NCBI GenBank assembly: GCA_031277165.1
Contig: JAISLT010000104.1
Coordinates: 1-64,000, forward strand
DNA length: 64,000 nucleotides
Reading direction: 5' to 3'
From: Spirochaetaceae bacterium
GTDB lineage: Bacteria > Spirochaetota > Spirochaetia > Treponematales > Breznakiellaceae
The stretch's first letter is position 1, and each line of letters opens with the position of its first letter. The notes below the pieces were generated by a model. The model was not told the origin of the DNA and ran no database searches. It was given only the letters and a program-made list of their open reading frames with translations. The position numbers and the translations under genes were made by a program. This document shows positions 34,896-44,937 of the stretch, in pieces.

Positions 34896-35981
34896 ATGAA
34901 AAAACCGTCCTTTGTTTTACTGGGGATTGTTTTCTTTGCGGGCTGTCAAAGCCTCCAACGGGATCTCCAATACACTTCGGAACGGGACGAGGCGGTTTTC
35001 TCCGGCCTGGCGGAGATAATTGTCCCCCTGGACGGAGCGCCCCAGGGGGCCGCCGCCGCCCGGAACCGGATAACGGAGCTGGAAAAGACCAGCATTAAGG
35101 ACAGAAATTTTGAAGGCCGCCTTAAGGCCTGGTCCGGGCGGCTTTTCTTAATTGAGGGCAAAAGACGGGAGGCCGAAGCCCGGTTTAAAGAGGCGGAAAA
35201 CCTTTTTCCCGGCAGTGTGGAGGGCCGGGTCCTGGGCATCCGCCTGGAACAGGACCCGGAAAAACGGCGGATCCTCTGCGAAGAAACCCTTGCCGAGGCC
35301 AGGGGAGGAGGATTCCTTGGCCGCCAGGGGGAGTTTAACATAGAACTGGGCAGAACCCAACTGGAGCTAAAAAACTACCGGGAAGCGGCGGCGGCCTTTG
35401 ACAGCGCCTTTCCCCTGCTAAGCACCCTATACCGCCGGATCTACGGCGATGACCGTAACAAAGCCTGGGAACTGCGGAACCTTGATCCGGAAACCAGCCC
35501 CCGGACCGCCGGGATAAGCTTAAAAAGGACGATCACCTGGGAAGACGCGGTGGAATTAACCAGGACAGAGACGGGGCTGCTCCTTTTTATTACCGGCGGG
35601 GGGAGCCCAAACACCGGGGAACTCTTTCGGCGCTTGACGGATCATTCGGTGATTCCCCCCACCCAGGATATGACCGAAGCAGACGAAAAAATCCCCCCGG
35701 GGCTCAAGCTCCACGATGTCGTACTCCGCTCCGGTGCAGCCTGGTACCTCTGGCGGCTCTTTGCAGAAAACCGGGCGGACCGGAACCTGCTTACCCGGTA
35801 TTCTTCCCGGTATGCCGGGAAAAGCCCCCTGCCGGACCTGGGGGGGACCTCGATCTTCTTCGATTCTATCTTGGGGTGCATTGAACGGCAGTTTATGGCC
35901 CCGGTGGACGGAAAAAACTTTAACGGCGCCGGCACGGTAAGCGGCGCAGAATTTCTTGGGATGCTAAAGAAAATAAGATAG
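34896..35981 (+). CDS. Lipoprotein with TPR-like helices, unknown function
   Basis: The ATG at 34896 has an ideal AGGAGGAAGGG ahead of it and gives a lipoprotein signal MKKPSFVLLGIVFFAGC with Cys17 as lipid site; earlier in-frame ATGs add unlikely charged residues. The 361-residue mature part has helical repeats in its first half (GRLKAWSGRLFLIEGKRREA, EAAAAFDSAFPLLS) like TPR units. The second half has LLFITGGGSPNTGELFRRL and RLFAENRADRNLLTRYSSR. No family was recognised. It lies downstream of the propeller gene and converges with htrA. Confidence 0.68.
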   Translation: MKKPSFVLLGIVFFAGCQSLQRDLQYTSERDEAVFSGLAEIIVPLDGAPQGAAAARNRITELEKTSIKDRNFEGRLKAWSGRLFLIEGKRREAEARFKEAENLFPGSVEGRVLGIRLEQDPEKRRILCEETLAEARGGGFLGRQGEFNIELGRTQLELKNYREAAAAFDSAFPLLSTLYRRIYGDDRNKAWELRNLDPETSPRTAGISLKRTITWEDAVELTRTETGLLLFITGGGSPNTGELFRRLTDHSVIPPTQDMTEADEKIPPGLKLHDVVLRSGAAWYLWRLFAENRADRNLLTRYSSRYAGKSPLPDLGGTSIFFDSILGCIERQFMAPVDGKNFNGAGTVSGAEFLGMLKKIR

Positions 35982-36037
35982 CCCCCGGAGCGCCCAAGAG
36001 CCCCCGGTTTACGGAGCGCCTTAGGACCGGAGGGCAT

Positions 36038-36072
36038 GTATTTCCGGACATTCTGCGAATGTCCGGAAATAC
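36038..36072. terminator. Perfect 16-bp stem-loop between convergent genes
   Basis: GTATTTCCGGACATTC (36038-36053) and GAATGTCCGGAAATAC (36057-36072) pair perfectly around a 3-base loop (TGC). It sits between the lipoprotein gene (+) and htrA (-) and most simply acts as a two-way terminator, but no T-run follows on either strand, and the perfect stem could be a binding site or repeat element. Confidence 0.65.
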
Positions 36073-36101
36073 CATCTGTGATTGCCCGGTAAAGATCGGT
36101 C

Positions 36102-37604
36102 CTACCGTTTGTATTTAGGCGTTTCCAGGGTGGAATCCCCCCGCTGCAGATCAAACCATATTTCCCGGTTTGCCTTTTCCCTAAGTATCCGGTAGAAAGA
36201 GGCAATATCCCGTACCCTTTCCCCATTAATGGAGGTGATAATGTCCTGCCGTGCAAGTCCCATCACCGCGGCGGGGCTTCTGGAAATTACCTGCCCCACG
36301 TAGAGGCCCTCAATTTTTGAATCAAGGCTAAGGCTCTTTCTGATGGTATCGGTAATTGGCACCACATAAACCCCGGGCCAAAGTTTGGAATTTTCCGCGG
36401 CCACTTCGTTGCTCCGCGCTTCGATCCGCACGGTAAGATCCCGGGGGGCGCCATCCCGGATTACCGAGAAGCTTACCCGTTCCCCCGGTTTAAGATCCCC
36501 CACCATAAGGGTAAGCTGGTTCATGCCCCGCACTTCCTTGCCGTTCAGGGCGGTTATAAAGTCCCCGGGCTGGATGCCCCCCTTCTCCGCGGGGGAACCA
36601 AGGAACATCTGGGAAACCAGGGCGCCCCGTTTTCCCGAAAGGTTCAACCCTTGAATTATATCCCGGTCCGGATCCGTCAGGGACACCCCCAGCCAGCCAT
36701 AGCTGATTTCGCCGGTGTTAATAAATTCGTCAATTGAACGTTTTGCATTATTGATTGGAATGGCAAAACCCAGCCCCACGGAACCTCCGCCGGAACTGCT
36801 GGCAATCCAGGTATTGATCCCGATTACCTCTCCCCGGATGTTCACCAGGGCGCCGCCGGAATTACCCTGATTAATGGCGGTGTCGGTTTGGATAAAATCG
36901 TTGATGTTCCCCGCGGGGCCCCCGGTACGTCCCACGGCGCTTACGATCCCCATGGTCATGGAGGACATAAAACCCAGGGGGTTCCCAATGGCAATTGCCC
37001 AATCCCCCACCATAACGGTGTCGGAATCGCCCAGCACCGCCAGGGGAAGATCGTCACTGCACTGAAAAGAAACCATGGCCAGATCCTTCCGTTCATCCTT
37101 TCCAATCAGCTCCGCAGGATATTCGGTTCCGTCGTTCAAGGCTATGTAAATTTCGGTGGCGTCCCCCACCACATGGTGATTGGTCAACACATAATAGGTG
37201 GAAGGCTTGGACCCGCCGCCGTTTACCCTGCGGACAATGATCCCCGATCCAAGTCCCTGGGAACGGAATTCCCGTTCCCGGCCTTCGCCGCTGTCGGGAT
37301 CTCCAAAGAAGAACTCCCAGGGAATGCCGTTAAAATTCGGAACCGGCTGACGCCGGACAGAAACGGTTTTTAATTCCACCACCGAGGGTAAAACCCTGTC
37401 GGAAATTGCCCTGAATGCGGTCTGAAGATTCTCCGCCGCGGAAAGGGCGTCCTGGGGTATTACCACCGTTTGATTTTCCTGGGCCTGGGCCTTGCTGCCC
37501 CCCCTGGTACAGGACAGGGCCAAAACAAACCCAAAAAGTATTCCCAGTAATACCAGATTAAAAACAAAGAAATTTTTGCTTGAAAGTTTCTTCACAAAAT
37601 CCAT
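36102..37604 (-). CDS. HtrA/Deg-type serine protease with two PDZ domains
   Basis: A periplasmic quality-control protease of 500 residues. The N-terminus has a hydrophobic segment (FNLVLLGILFGFVLAL) ending ALSC, a loose spirochaete-like lipobox, so it may be lipid-anchored or a signal-anchor protein. The trypsin-like domain holds the triad: His in LTNHHVVGD, Asp in RKDLAMVSF and Ser in NQGNSGGALVN. Two PDZ domains follow, beginning around GYGWLGVSL-like and SLDSKIEGLYVGQV segments. It matches the DegP/DegQ plan. It is transcribed toward the perfect stem-loop and divergently neighboured by no gene; map is upstream with the same orientation. Confidence 0.94.
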   Translation of the reverse strand: MDFVKKLSSKNFFVFNLVLLGILFGFVLALSCTRGGSKAQAQENQTVVIPQDALSAAENLQTAFRAISDRVLPSVVELKTVSVRRQPVPNFNGIPWEFFFGDPDSGEGREREFRSQGLGSGIIVRRVNGGGSKPSTYYVLTNHHVVGDATEIYIALNDGTEYPAELIGKDERKDLAMVSFQCSDDLPLAVLGDSDTVMVGDWAIAIGNPLGFMSSMTMGIVSAVGRTGGPAGNINDFIQTDTAINQGNSGGALVNIRGEVIGINTWIASSSGGGSVGLGFAIPINNAKRSIDEFINTGEISYGWLGVSLTDPDRDIIQGLNLSGKRGALVSQMFLGSPAEKGGIQPGDFITALNGKEVRGMNQLTLMVGDLKPGERVSFSVIRDGAPRDLTVRIEARSNEVAAENSKLWPGVYVVPITDTIRKSLSLDSKIEGLYVGQVISRSPAAVMGLARQDIITSINGERVRDIASFYRILREKANREIWFDLQRGDSTLETPKYKR

Positions 37605-37702
37605 CGTTAGGTACTCCTCTTCTGATATATATAATAATTGTTCTGCCTAATTAGTTACACAGGCTTATTTCAAAATCTGCTATTTTGCGGCGCCCTGCAC
37701 AC

Positions 37703-38500
37703 TTACGCTAAAACTCCGCACAGGGCCAGGACCCCGCTGTCGTCGCTTAGGACCTCCAGGGTGTTCCCGCTTATTGCCAGGGTATGCTCCCAGTGGGCGG
37801 CCAGGGAGCTGTCGGCGCTTACCACGGTCCAGCCATCGTCCAGCAGGTCCACGTCCCCGGTTCCCAGGTTGATCATCGGTTCCACCGCAATAACCATGCC
37901 GTTAGAAAGCCGCGGATTGGGCCCCTTGGGAACATTGGGAACCTGGGGATCTTCGTGAACCTCCAGACCCACCCCGTGGCCGCAGTACCGGGTAACAATG
38001 CCGTAGCCGGCCCCCTTGGCGCAGGCTTCCACGGCCCGGGAAATTTGTAGCAGCCGGTCCCCGGCCTTTACGGCCCCAATGCCGGAAACAAGGCATTCCC
38101 GGGTGGTTACATTAAGCCGGTGAGCCGCCGGACTTACCGGCCCGGCCTCCACCGTTACCGCCTGGTCGCTGATAAAGCCCCCCAGATCTATGCCGCAGTC
38201 GATGGAAACTAAATCCCCCGGGGCGATCTTCCGCTTTGAAGGGATACCATGGATCACCTCTTCGTTGATCGAAACGCACAGGGCCCCGGGAAAGGGGTTG
38301 CTCCGGGGGCCGTAGCCCAAAAAGGCGGGTTTTCCCCCGGCGCGGCCTATCCACTGCCGGGCCCAATGATCAAGGTCAATGGTGGCAACCCCCGGCTTAA
38401 CCAGGGGGACAAGTTCCCTGTACATGGCAGAGAGCATTTTGCAGGACCTTCTGATTCCTTCTATTTGCTTTTCATTCTTTAGCCGGATCATCGCTCCCAT
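37703..38500 (-). CDS. map: Methionine aminopeptidase, type I
   Basis: Removes the initiator methionine from new proteins using two divalent metal ions. The 265 residues hold the five ligands in order: Asp in SIDCGIDLGG, Asp in FISDQAVTV, His in CGHGVGLEVHEDP, Glu in VIAVEPMINLG and Glu in HWEHTLAISG. No N-terminal zinc or SH3 extension is present, as in bacterial type Ia enzymes. The ATG at 38500 has GGGGG four bases ahead; the one at codon 4 is less well placed. It is upstream of htrA on the same strand with about 100 bases between them. Confidence 0.96.
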   Translation of the reverse strand: MGAMIRLKNEKQIEGIRRSCKMLSAMYRELVPLVKPGVATIDLDHWARQWIGRAGGKPAFLGYGPRSNPFPGALCVSINEEVIHGIPSKRKIAPGDLVSIDCGIDLGGFISDQAVTVEAGPVSPAAHRLNVTTRECLVSGIGAVKAGDRLLQISRAVEACAKGAGYGIVTRYCGHGVGLEVHEDPQVPNVPKGPNPRLSNGMVIAVEPMINLGTGDVDLLDDGWTVVSADSSLAAHWEHTLAISGNTLEVLSDDSGVLALCGVLA

Positions 38501-38591
38501 AATACCCCCAACGGGGAAAAAGAAAAAGTAGACCCATGCGGGGGCCTGCGGACTTTGTACGCTTAGGACAGACCGGGGTTTTTCTGACCAT

Positions 38592-38663
38592 AGCAGCCTG
38601 TGGCGCTTGTTTTTATGGTTTCAACGAAAAAAGCCATAAAACCTGCAGGTACAACGGGCTGCC
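38592..38663. repeat. Dispersed repeat family B, copy 1 (nested hairpins)
   Basis: Outer arms AGCAGCCTG (38592-38600) and CGGGCTGCC (38655-38663) enclose an inner stem TTTTATGG/CCATAAAA with TTTCAACGAAAAAAG in its loop, then CCTGCAGGTACAA. The same arrangement and much of the sequence recur at 54085-54161. It lies just after the stop of the J-domain gene. Confidence 0.75.
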
Positions 38664-38668
38664 AGGAC

Positions 38669-39398
38669 TTATCCGCCTAGGGACCCCCTGACATACCGCT
38701 TTGGCGCCGGTCCCTTTCCCAAACGGTGGAGCGTTTCCGCCATGGAAGCCATCCAACGGTTTCTTTCCCTGGAAGAAAACCCCAGGCTTAAAAGTATTTC
38801 CAAACATTCCAGGTAGGTCTCCCCGTCCACCGCGGATTTCAACCGGAGCCTGACCAGTTCCTTAAGCAGTTTTTCCACATCCGCCATAAAATGCTTAAAA
38901 TAGGGCCGCCGCCGCTCTTCCCGGGTAATCCCCGCCAGGAGCATAAAGGCCTCGTAGGGCCGCCGGCGCTTGTCCAATTCTTCCGCCAAAAGAAAAGCGC
39001 AGTCCATCCAGTATTCCCGGTCCAGGTATTTTTCCAGGGGGAAAATCCAGGCCGCCGATTTTTTTCCAAATTTCCAGGGCTTCCCCGTCTTCCATATGGA
39101 GAAGCAAAAAGAACACCAGCTTTGCCTGACTTGCCGGGTCCCCCTCCCGTTCCTTTAGAAAATTCCGGTAATCAAAGCCCCCGGCGCCGATAAACCGTTC
39201 ATAGGCCCGGTCATATTCAAAACGCCGGTCCGGACTGGAAAGCACCTGGTAGGCCGCCAAAAGCCGGCGCATTTGGGCCTCGGCGTTTTTGCCCGCAATA
39301 TCCGGATGAAACATCTTGGCCCGTTCCCGAAAGGCCCTTTTAATGTCCTGCCCGGAGGCGGTTCTATCGATATTGAGAAGGGTATAGTAATTTTCCAT
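38669..39398 (-). pseudogene. J-domain (DnaJ-like) protein, frameshifted
   Basis: The first reading frame starts at 39398 with a J domain: YTLLNIDRTASGQDIKRAFR then MFHPDIAGKN with HPD at 31-33, and YQVLSSPDRRFEYDRAY. It then runs out of sense at about codon 119. A second frame continues a plausible protein (FPLEKYLDREYWMDCAFLL, AEELDKRRRPYEAFMLLAGI) to the stop at 38669. The change lies at a five-G run, 39037-39041 on the plus strand; removing one G joins both into a single 242-residue J-domain protein. Either a real lesion, a variable homopolymer, or a sequencing error. Without correction the first frame would end at 38895. Confidence 0.8.
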
Positions 39399-39405
39399 GG
39401 CTGGT

Positions 39406-39891
39406 TTAGGCCTGTTTATAGAGCTGATCGATGGCAGGTTCCTTTACCAAAAGAACCGAACATTTTGCACTAACCATAATTTCCCGGTGGGCATGGGTAA
39501 TAATATCCCGGGCGCTCCGGTCCTTTTCCCATCCCCCCAGAACTATGAGGTCCGCCTTTCGTTCATCCGCGGCGCTGAGGATCTCCGTATATACCGCTCC
39601 CCGGCGTATCTCCCGTTCTATCTTTACCCCCTTGGCCCGGGCCAGTTCCTCCACAAAAGAAAGGTACCGTTCCCCGTTGGCCTCCAGGCTTTTTTCGTAT
39701 TCCAGGCTTTCTTCCTGAATAAAGATCTTGCTTAAGGTAAGCTGCCGTATGGTGGCGGTATCGATCACATAGATCCCCGACAGGCGGCAGTGGTACAGTT
39801 TGGACAGCACAATCGCGTATTTGGACGCCAGAATAGAAGCGTCGGAACCGGAGACGGCCACCACGATGTTGGAAAAAAGACCCTTTATCAT
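39406..39891 (-). CDS. Universal stress protein (UspA) family
   Basis: A 161-residue single Usp domain: start NIVVAVSGSDASILASKYAI, then SGIYVIDT and the end DLIVLGGWEKDRSARDII then SAKCSVLLVK. The nucleotide-binding G-2x-G-9x-G(S/T) pattern of ATP-binding Usp proteins is not intact (GGWEKDRS instead), so this may be the non-binding type. Its ATG overlaps the stop of the V-ATPase D gene by 4 bases, so it is made with the V-ATPase. A link between ion pumping and stress is possible. The frameshifted J-domain gene follows 8 bases on. Confidence 0.87.
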   Translation of the reverse strand: MIKGLFSNIVVAVSGSDASILASKYAIVLSKLYHCRLSGIYVIDTATIRQLTLSKIFIQEESLEYEKSLEANGERYLSFVEELARAKGVKIEREIRRGAVYTEILSAADERKADLIVLGGWEKDRSARDIITHAHREIMVSAKCSVLLVKEPAIDQLYKQA

Positions 39892-40511
39892 TCCTTTCCA
39901 GCCTTCCTTTTTAGCAGCTTGCTTGTAAAAAACGAGTCCCTGTCCCGTTCTTCCAGGGCCGCTTCAATGTAACGTTTGGTATCCCTGGCGGTGGGAATAA
40001 CCATTTTTTCCAGGGCGTTAACCCGCCACTGGGTTTTGCGGACCTCCCGGGCAAGCCGCCAGACCACAGTCCGTACCGCCGCCAGTTCCGTAAGAACCTT
40101 AAGCAGTTTAAAGAATTCTAACACGGTTTCATCACATTCGGCAAATGAATTCGCCGGGGAATATTTTAGCTGGGCATTGGGAAGCCGTACCTCCAGACTG
40201 GGAAGGTTCATGCCGGCAATCACAACCCGTTTTTCTTCCAATTCAAAGGGGTAGTGAATTCCCCGGGAAAGCCGATCCGCCCGTTCCCGGCCCACCACCA
40301 CGAGCATGCGCTTAAGGGCCGGGTACGCTGTTTCGGTACAGGCGTCCATTTCTTTTTCCAGCAGCTTTACCTGCTCCACATGCCGCATCAGCTCCATCAC
40401 CAGGATTTCCCGCTTCTGCTCCAGCAGGTCGTACCCTTCCAGGGCCGTGGCGAGCCGTTCCTTAACCCGAAAAAGACTGCTTTTAGTAGGGGCTATCTGT
40501 TCATGGGGCAT
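39888..40511 (-). CDS. V-type ATP synthase subunit D
   Basis: Central-stalk subunit D (coiled-coil rotor shaft) of a V-type ATPase, about 207 residues. The N-terminal IAPTKSSLFRVKERL and a long helix (LEQKREILVMELMRHVEQV) and a C-terminal helix with KTQWRVNALEKMVIP are characteristic. An in-frame GTG at 40544 would add 11 residues; I prefer the ATG at 40511 because homologues begin at this point, though no strong ribosome site is seen. It follows subunit B and precedes the Usp gene in the V-ATPase operon. Confidence 0.92.
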   Translation of the reverse strand: MPHEQIAPTKSSLFRVKERLATALEGYDLLEQKREILVMELMRHVEQVKLLEKEMDACTETAYPALKRMLVVVGRERADRLSRGIHYPFELEEKRVVIAGMNLPSLEVRLPNAQLKYSPANSFAECDETVLEFFKLLKVLTELAAVRTVVWRLAREVRKTQWRVNALEKMVIPTARDTKRYIEAALEERDRDSFFTSKLLKRKAGKE

Positions 40512-40561
40512 GGTTACAATGTAAACCATTAAGAGATTTTTCACAATACCGCGGGAAAAAT

Positions 40562-41950
40562 CTACAGCTGCGGCTCCGGGGGTTTCATATATTTTTCGAT
40601 AAATTCTTCCTTAACCCGCAAAAGTTCATCCCGGGGTATTTCCGCCAGGACCTGCCAGCCTAGTTCCAGGGTACGCCCTATGTCCCGGTCCTCGTATTCA
40701 TCCTGGGCAAGGAACTGGGATTCAAATTTTTCCCCGAATTTAAGGTACCGTTTATCCCCTTCGGAAAGTTCTTCTTCTCCGATAATGCTGGCCAGGCTGC
40801 GGAGCTGCCTAACCTTGGAATATGCGGCAAAGAGCTGGCTGGACAGATCCTTGTGATCTTCCCTGGTCATGCCGGGGCCTATGCCGTCCTTCATCAGCCG
40901 GGAAAGGCTGGGCAGTTCCGCAATGGGCGGATACAGCCCCCGGTGGGAAAGCTCCCGGTCAAGGACAATCTGGCCCTCGGTAATGTAGCCGGACAGATCC
41001 GGTATGGGGTGGCTTATGTCATCGTTGGGCATGGTTAGTATGGGAATTTGGGTAATGGAACCGGTGGAATCCTGAATTTTGCCGGCCCGTTCGTAGAGGC
41101 TTGCCAGGTCCGAATACAAATACCCCGGATAACCCTTGCGGCTTGGGACCTCTCCCCGGATAGAAGAAACTTCCCGAAGGGCCTCGCAGTAGTTGGTCAT
41201 GTCGGTCATAACCACCAGCACATGCATGTTTTTGTCATAGGCCAAATATTCCGCGGCGGTTATGGCGCAGCGGGGGGCCACCAGCCGTTCCAGCGAAGGG
41301 GCATCGGCCAGGGAAAGGAACACCACCACATTTGCCAGAGCTCCGGAATTTTCAAAATCATCCAGAAAAAACCGGGCCACATCGTACTTTACCCCCATGG
41401 CGCAAAAGACCACCACAAAGGACTCGCCGGCGTTTAAAATCTTTGCCTGCCGGACTATCTGGGCCGCAAGCCGGTTGTGGGGAAGGCCGCTTCCCGAAAA
41501 AATAGGAAGTTTCTGCCCCCGGATAAGGGTGTTCATCCCATCGATGGCGGAGATCCCCGTTTGAATAAAGTCCCGGGGACAGGTCCGCGCGTAGGGATTA
41601 ATCGGAAGGCCGTTCACATCCAGGCATACCGAGGAAATAATATTGCCATAGCCGTCAATGGGTTCTCCCAGGCCGTTAAAAACCCGGCCCAGCAGGCCCG
41701 GCCCAACCCGAAGCTCCATGGGTTTTCCCAGAAATTCTACCCTGGTATCGGCCACGGACAGGCCCGTGTTACTGCCGAATATCTGTATGGCGGCCCATTG
41801 GCTGCTCATATCCACCACCCGGCCCAGCCGCCGTCCCTCTTTCCGGTCATAAACGGCCACTACTTCGTTAAAGCCCACATCCTGGCTTCGTCCGGTGATC
41901 ACCACGGGGCCCTCTATGCGGGTAAGGCCCCGGAATTCAACGCCCCTCAT
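40562..41950 (-). CDS. V-type ATP synthase subunit B
   Basis: Non-catalytic nucleotide-binding subunit B of the V1 head, 462 residues. It lacks a Walker A motif: the corresponding loop reads [10 protein letters not shown], typical of B subunits. [14 protein letters not shown]-like and [18 protein letters not shown] (with SGSGLPH) and the closing region [20 protein letters not shown] are conserved. It is separated from subunit A by 87 bases containing a palindrome of family A, the largest gap in the operon. AB hexamer assembly with A is assumed from family knowledge. Confidence 0.95.
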   Translation of the reverse strand: MRGVEFRGLTRIEGPVVITGRSQDVGFNEVVAVYDRKEGRRLGRVVDMSSQWAAIQIFGSNTGLSVADTRVEFLGKPMELRVGPGLLGRVFNGLGEPIDGYGNIISSVCLDVNGLPINPYARTCPRDFIQTGISAIDGMNTLIRGQKLPIFSGSGLPHNRLAAQIVRQAKILNAGESFVVVFCAMGVKYDVARFFLDDFENSGALANVVVFLSLADAPSLERLVAPRCAITAAEYLAYDKNMHVLVVMTDMTNYCEALREVSSIRGEVPSRKGYPGYLYSDLASLYERAGKIQDSTGSITQIPILTMPNDDISHPIPDLSGYITEGQIVLDRELSHRGLYPPIAELPSLSRLMKDGIGPGMTREDHKDLSSQLFAAYSKVRQLRSLASIIGEEELSEGDKRYLKFGEKFESQFLAQDEYEDRDIGRTLELGWQVLAEIPRDELLRVKEEFIEKYMKPPEPQL

Positions 41951-42004
41951 GGGTATGTTCCTTTTTGCCGTTTCTATTCACCATACCGTTTCCTTATACT
42001 GGGG

Positions 42005-42035
42005 GACTTTCCCAAAACTGAAGTTTAGGAACGCC
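42005..42035. repeat. Dispersed palindrome family A, copy 4
   Basis: GACTTTCCCAAAACTGAAGT followed by TTAGGAACGCC, inside the V-ATPase operon between subunits A and B. It could form an intra-operon RNA hairpin and set the A/B ratio or protect one mRNA segment. Confidence 0.7.
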
Positions 42036-42037
42036 CC

Positions 42038-43873
42038 TCATAATAGTTCTTTATGCCGGTGGGTCCGCTCAAGGCCCGCCAAAAGATCCGTCATCTCCTC
42101 TTCAAAATCGGCAAGGCCCTGTTCATCCCCATTCTGTATTTCTCCCTTAAGCCGGGAAAGCCGCTCCCGCAGGGGCCGGCCTTTTTCCGTTCCCAGGGCG
42201 CTTATCTTGTACAGGGGCGCTCCCAGGCGTATGCAGGTGCTGGAACGGCGGTAAAATTCCATGATCAGATCCAGAAGCCGGATCTGTTTTGAAGGGACAC
42301 AGTACATGTCTACCTTGTCAAAGGAATTTTGCTGCAAGAAGCCGTTCTTAAGTATTTCCGCCGCCAGAAGAACCAGCCGCTCTCCGTCGGGAAGGGCGTC
42401 GGGGCCGATAAGGTGGACGATCTCTTCCAGGCGCTGCTCCCGCTTTAGCAGTTCCAGCGCTTCTTTTCGAATCGCAACCCAATGGGGGCTTATTTTTTCC
42501 CACCAGGGTTTTACTTCCTCGGCATATTCGGAATAACTGTCAACCCAGCTAATCGCCGGATAATGCCTGTTATTGGCCAAATCCCGGTCCAGGGCCCAAA
42601 AACAGCGGATAAAACGCTTGGTATGCTGGGTTACCGGTTCTGAAAAATCCCCCCCGGGGGGAGACACCGCCCCGATGATAGAAATAGATCCTTCCTTGTT
42701 CCCCAGGGTACGGACCCGGCCGGCCCGTTCGTAAAATTCCGCCAGTCTGGTGGGAAGATACGCGGGAAACCCCTCTTCCGCGGGCATCTCTTCCATGCGG
42801 CCCGAAAGTTCCCGCAGGGCCTCGGCCCAGCGGCTGGTAGAATCCGCCATGATCGCCACATGGTACCCCATGTCCCGGTAAAATTCCGCCAGGGTTACCC
42901 CGGTATAGATAGAAACTTCCCGGGCTGCCACGGGCATGTTAGAGGTATTGGCAATAAGGATCGTCCGTTCCATCAAGGAGCGGCCGGTCCGGGGATCCTC
43001 CAATTGGGGAAATTCGGTCAATACCTCGGTCATCTCGTTTCCCCGTTCCCCGCAGCCTATGTAGACAATCACATCGGCATCGCACCATTTGGCAATGGCG
43101 TGCTGGGTCATGGTTTTGCCGGTGCCAAAGCCCCCGGGTATGGCGGCGGTTCCACCCTTGGACATGGGAAAAAAGAGGTCTATTACCCGCTGGCCGGTTA
43201 TCAGGGGCTGGTCCGGGGAAAGCCGCTCCGCATCGGGCCGGGGGATCCGGACCGGCCACCATTGGGCCAGGGGTATTTCCCGGTTTAGGTTGGTCTTGGC
43301 GATAACATCGCCGCAGGTATAGTTTCCCTCCGGGGCAAGCCATGTGATAGTTTCGGATTCAACGGTTTTAACCGCACCCCTGGGAACCGGCGGAACCATG
43401 ATCGTACAGGTGATGCTTTCCGTTTCTTTGACGGTGCCCAGGATCAAACCCGGCGCGGCCTTTACCAGTTCCGCAGGGTCCGCCCTAAGCCGGTCCGTCA
43501 GGGCCCGGTCCGGTTTAAAGGGCCATTTTTTTTCCATATCCAGGGGTTCGGCCCGGATCCCCGGGTTCATAAAAGCCCCGGCGGCGCCGTAGAGGATTTT
43601 TAAGGGCCGCTGTATGCCATCGTAGATGGTACCAATTAGGCCCGGCCCTAAAAGCACCGACAGGGGCTGTTCTGTGGAGACCGCATCGGCGCCGATCTTA
43701 AGCCCCGTGTTATCCTCATAGACCTGGATTATCGCCTCCCCCTCTTCCAGCCGGACTATTTCGCCCAGGAGCCGCCGGTCCCCCACCTCCACCACGTCAA
43801 AGAGCCCGGCCGTATCCAAACCGCCGGCCCTGATAATGGGACCGCTGATGCGTTTAACTATTCCCTTAATCAT
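42038..43873 (-). CDS. V-type ATP synthase subunit A, catalytic
   Basis: Catalytic subunit of the V1 head, 611 residues. Walker A GGFGTGKT replaces the usual GPFGSGKT but keeps the G-x4-GKT plan. Other marks are [30 protein letters not shown] and the non-homologous region of A subunits ([19 protein letters not shown]). Its start overlaps the end of subunit E by 8 bases, with GGGAG upstream. It hydrolyses ATP to drive ion export, or makes ATP if the ion gradient is high. Confidence 0.96.
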   Translation of the reverse strand: MIKGIVKRISGPIIRAGGLDTAGLFDVVEVGDRRLLGEIVRLEEGEAIIQVYEDNTGLKIGADAVSTEQPLSVLLGPGLIGTIYDGIQRPLKILYGAAGAFMNPGIRAEPLDMEKKWPFKPDRALTDRLRADPAELVKAAPGLILGTVKETESITCTIMVPPVPRGAVKTVESETITWLAPEGNYTCGDVIAKTNLNREIPLAQWWPVRIPRPDAERLSPDQPLITGQRVIDLFFPMSKGGTAAIPGGFGTGKTMTQHAIAKWCDADVIVYIGCGERGNEMTEVLTEFPQLEDPRTGRSLMERTILIANTSNMPVAAREVSIYTGVTLAEFYRDMGYHVAIMADSTSRWAEALRELSGRMEEMPAEEGFPAYLPTRLAEFYERAGRVRTLGNKEGSISIIGAVSPPGGDFSEPVTQHTKRFIRCFWALDRDLANNRHYPAISWVDSYSEYAEEVKPWWEKISPHWVAIRKEALELLKREQRLEEIVHLIGPDALPDGERLVLLAAEILKNGFLQQNSFDKVDMYCVPSKQIRLLDLIMEFYRRSSTCIRLGAPLYKISALGTEKGRPLRERLSRLKGEIQNGDEQGLADFEEEMTDLLAGLERTHRHKELL

Positions 43874-44492
43874 GGGCGTTTTCTCCCAAAAGGGCCCCGG
43901 CCAGTTCCATCCGTTTTTCCAAAAGCAGGGTTTCCGCCGCCAGGTCCACCGATGCGGTAATCCGCAGGCGCTTAAAGTCCAGTACCAGGGCGGGGAAAGA
44001 ACCGGCCACGGTATAGAGGGGATCTTCCATTATGTGCAGGGAAAACCGGGCAAGGTTTTTCTGAACCAGCCGGGAAAGCTCCGCGGAAGAAAGACCCCGG
44101 TAACGGAGCTGCCCTTCTTCTTCCCGGATGTCTTCGGGCAGGGCATCCTCAATCCGGGAGGAAAGTTCCGCCTCCAGAATATCCAGCAGCCGGGGACGAT
44201 CCAGGGCGTTTATAAAATCCAACATGGCCCTATGTAAAAACGATTCTATCTTCTTCGAGCGGATCCGCCGTTTGTCCACGGGAAGCCGGGCCATAATTTC
44301 CTGCCGGACATGCTGTTTTTTTTCGTCATACCCGGCCCGGGTTTTTTCCAGGGTATCCTGAAGTTTCTGCTCCCAGTTTAACCGGGAGGCGGCCACCGAA
44401 TCGCCGGCGCTTTTGAGGATCTTAAAGGCTTTTTTTCTGGCGTCTTCCAGGATCTCCTTTTCCAACGCCTCTGTTGATTGTAATTCTTCCAT
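43866..44492 (-). CDS. V-type ATPase subunit E (peripheral stalk)
   Basis: A 208-residue, strongly helical and charged protein with the N-terminal coiled coil [20 protein letters not shown] and a compact C-terminal part ([17 protein letters not shown]) as in peripheral-stalk subunit E. Sequence is weakly conserved, so identity leans on its place just before subunit A. It overlaps the A gene by 8 bases. Confidence 0.8.
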   Translation of the reverse strand: MEELQSTEALEKEILEDARKKAFKILKSAGDSVAASRLNWEQKLQDTLEKTRAGYDEKKQHVRQEIMARLPVDKRRIRSKKIESFLHRAMLDFINALDRPRLLDILEAELSSRIEDALPEDIREEEGQLRYRGLSSAELSRLVQKNLARFSLHIMEDPLYTVAGSFPALVLDFKRLRITASVDLAAETLLLEKRMELAGALLGENAHD

Positions 44493-44589
44493 ACTTTAAC
44501 TACTGTAACTTACCGCAACTTCGTACTATAGCTTCTTAAAACCGCCATTCATAGGGGCGCTTCCGCCGGCCTTAAACCCCGGAGCCTTC

Positions 44590-44937
44590 CTACACATGGA
44601 TCCCTATGGCCTCCCGGATTGAATCCACCAGGGTTTTTCTTCCCGCCAGATGGCCCATGGTACCGGGAATTTCCACCACCAGGGGATACTTGCCGCCAAG
44701 CTGCCAATCCGTTAGGGTTTCCCCCAGCCAGTCGGCGGTTTCCTCGGTGATTATCAATACCAGGCAGGAACAGTGTTCCCCGGAGGAGACCGGCCCGGCG
44801 GCCTCCCCCCAATCACCGGTCAGCCCCTTAAAGACCGCCAGGGCATCTTCTTTCCCGGAGACCGCATGTCCATGGATTCCCACAAAACGAAAGGCCGTAA
44901 CCAGTTCCGGATCCCCGATAAAGAAATAATCCATCAC
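44590..44937 (-). CDS. V-type ATPase subunit F
   Basis: A 115-residue subunit F, the small Rossmann-like protein at the rotor of V1. FFIGDPELVTAFRFVGI at the start and LIITEETADWLGETLTDWQL with LVVEIPGTMG in the middle are characteristic. It lies directly after subunit K (its ATG is one base from the K stop) and 97 bases before E. Confidence 0.88.
   Translation of the reverse strand: MMDYFFIGDPELVTAFRFVGIHGHAVSGKEDALAVFKGLTGDWGEAAGPVSSGEHCSCLVLIITEETADWLGETLTDWQLGGKYPLVVEIPGTMGHLAGRKTLVDSIREAIGIHV

Noticed and set aside
40512-40544. GTG start for V-ATPase subunit D
   Set aside because: Extra residues are not expected for the family and no ribosome site supports it; ATG 40511 preferred, with some doubt.
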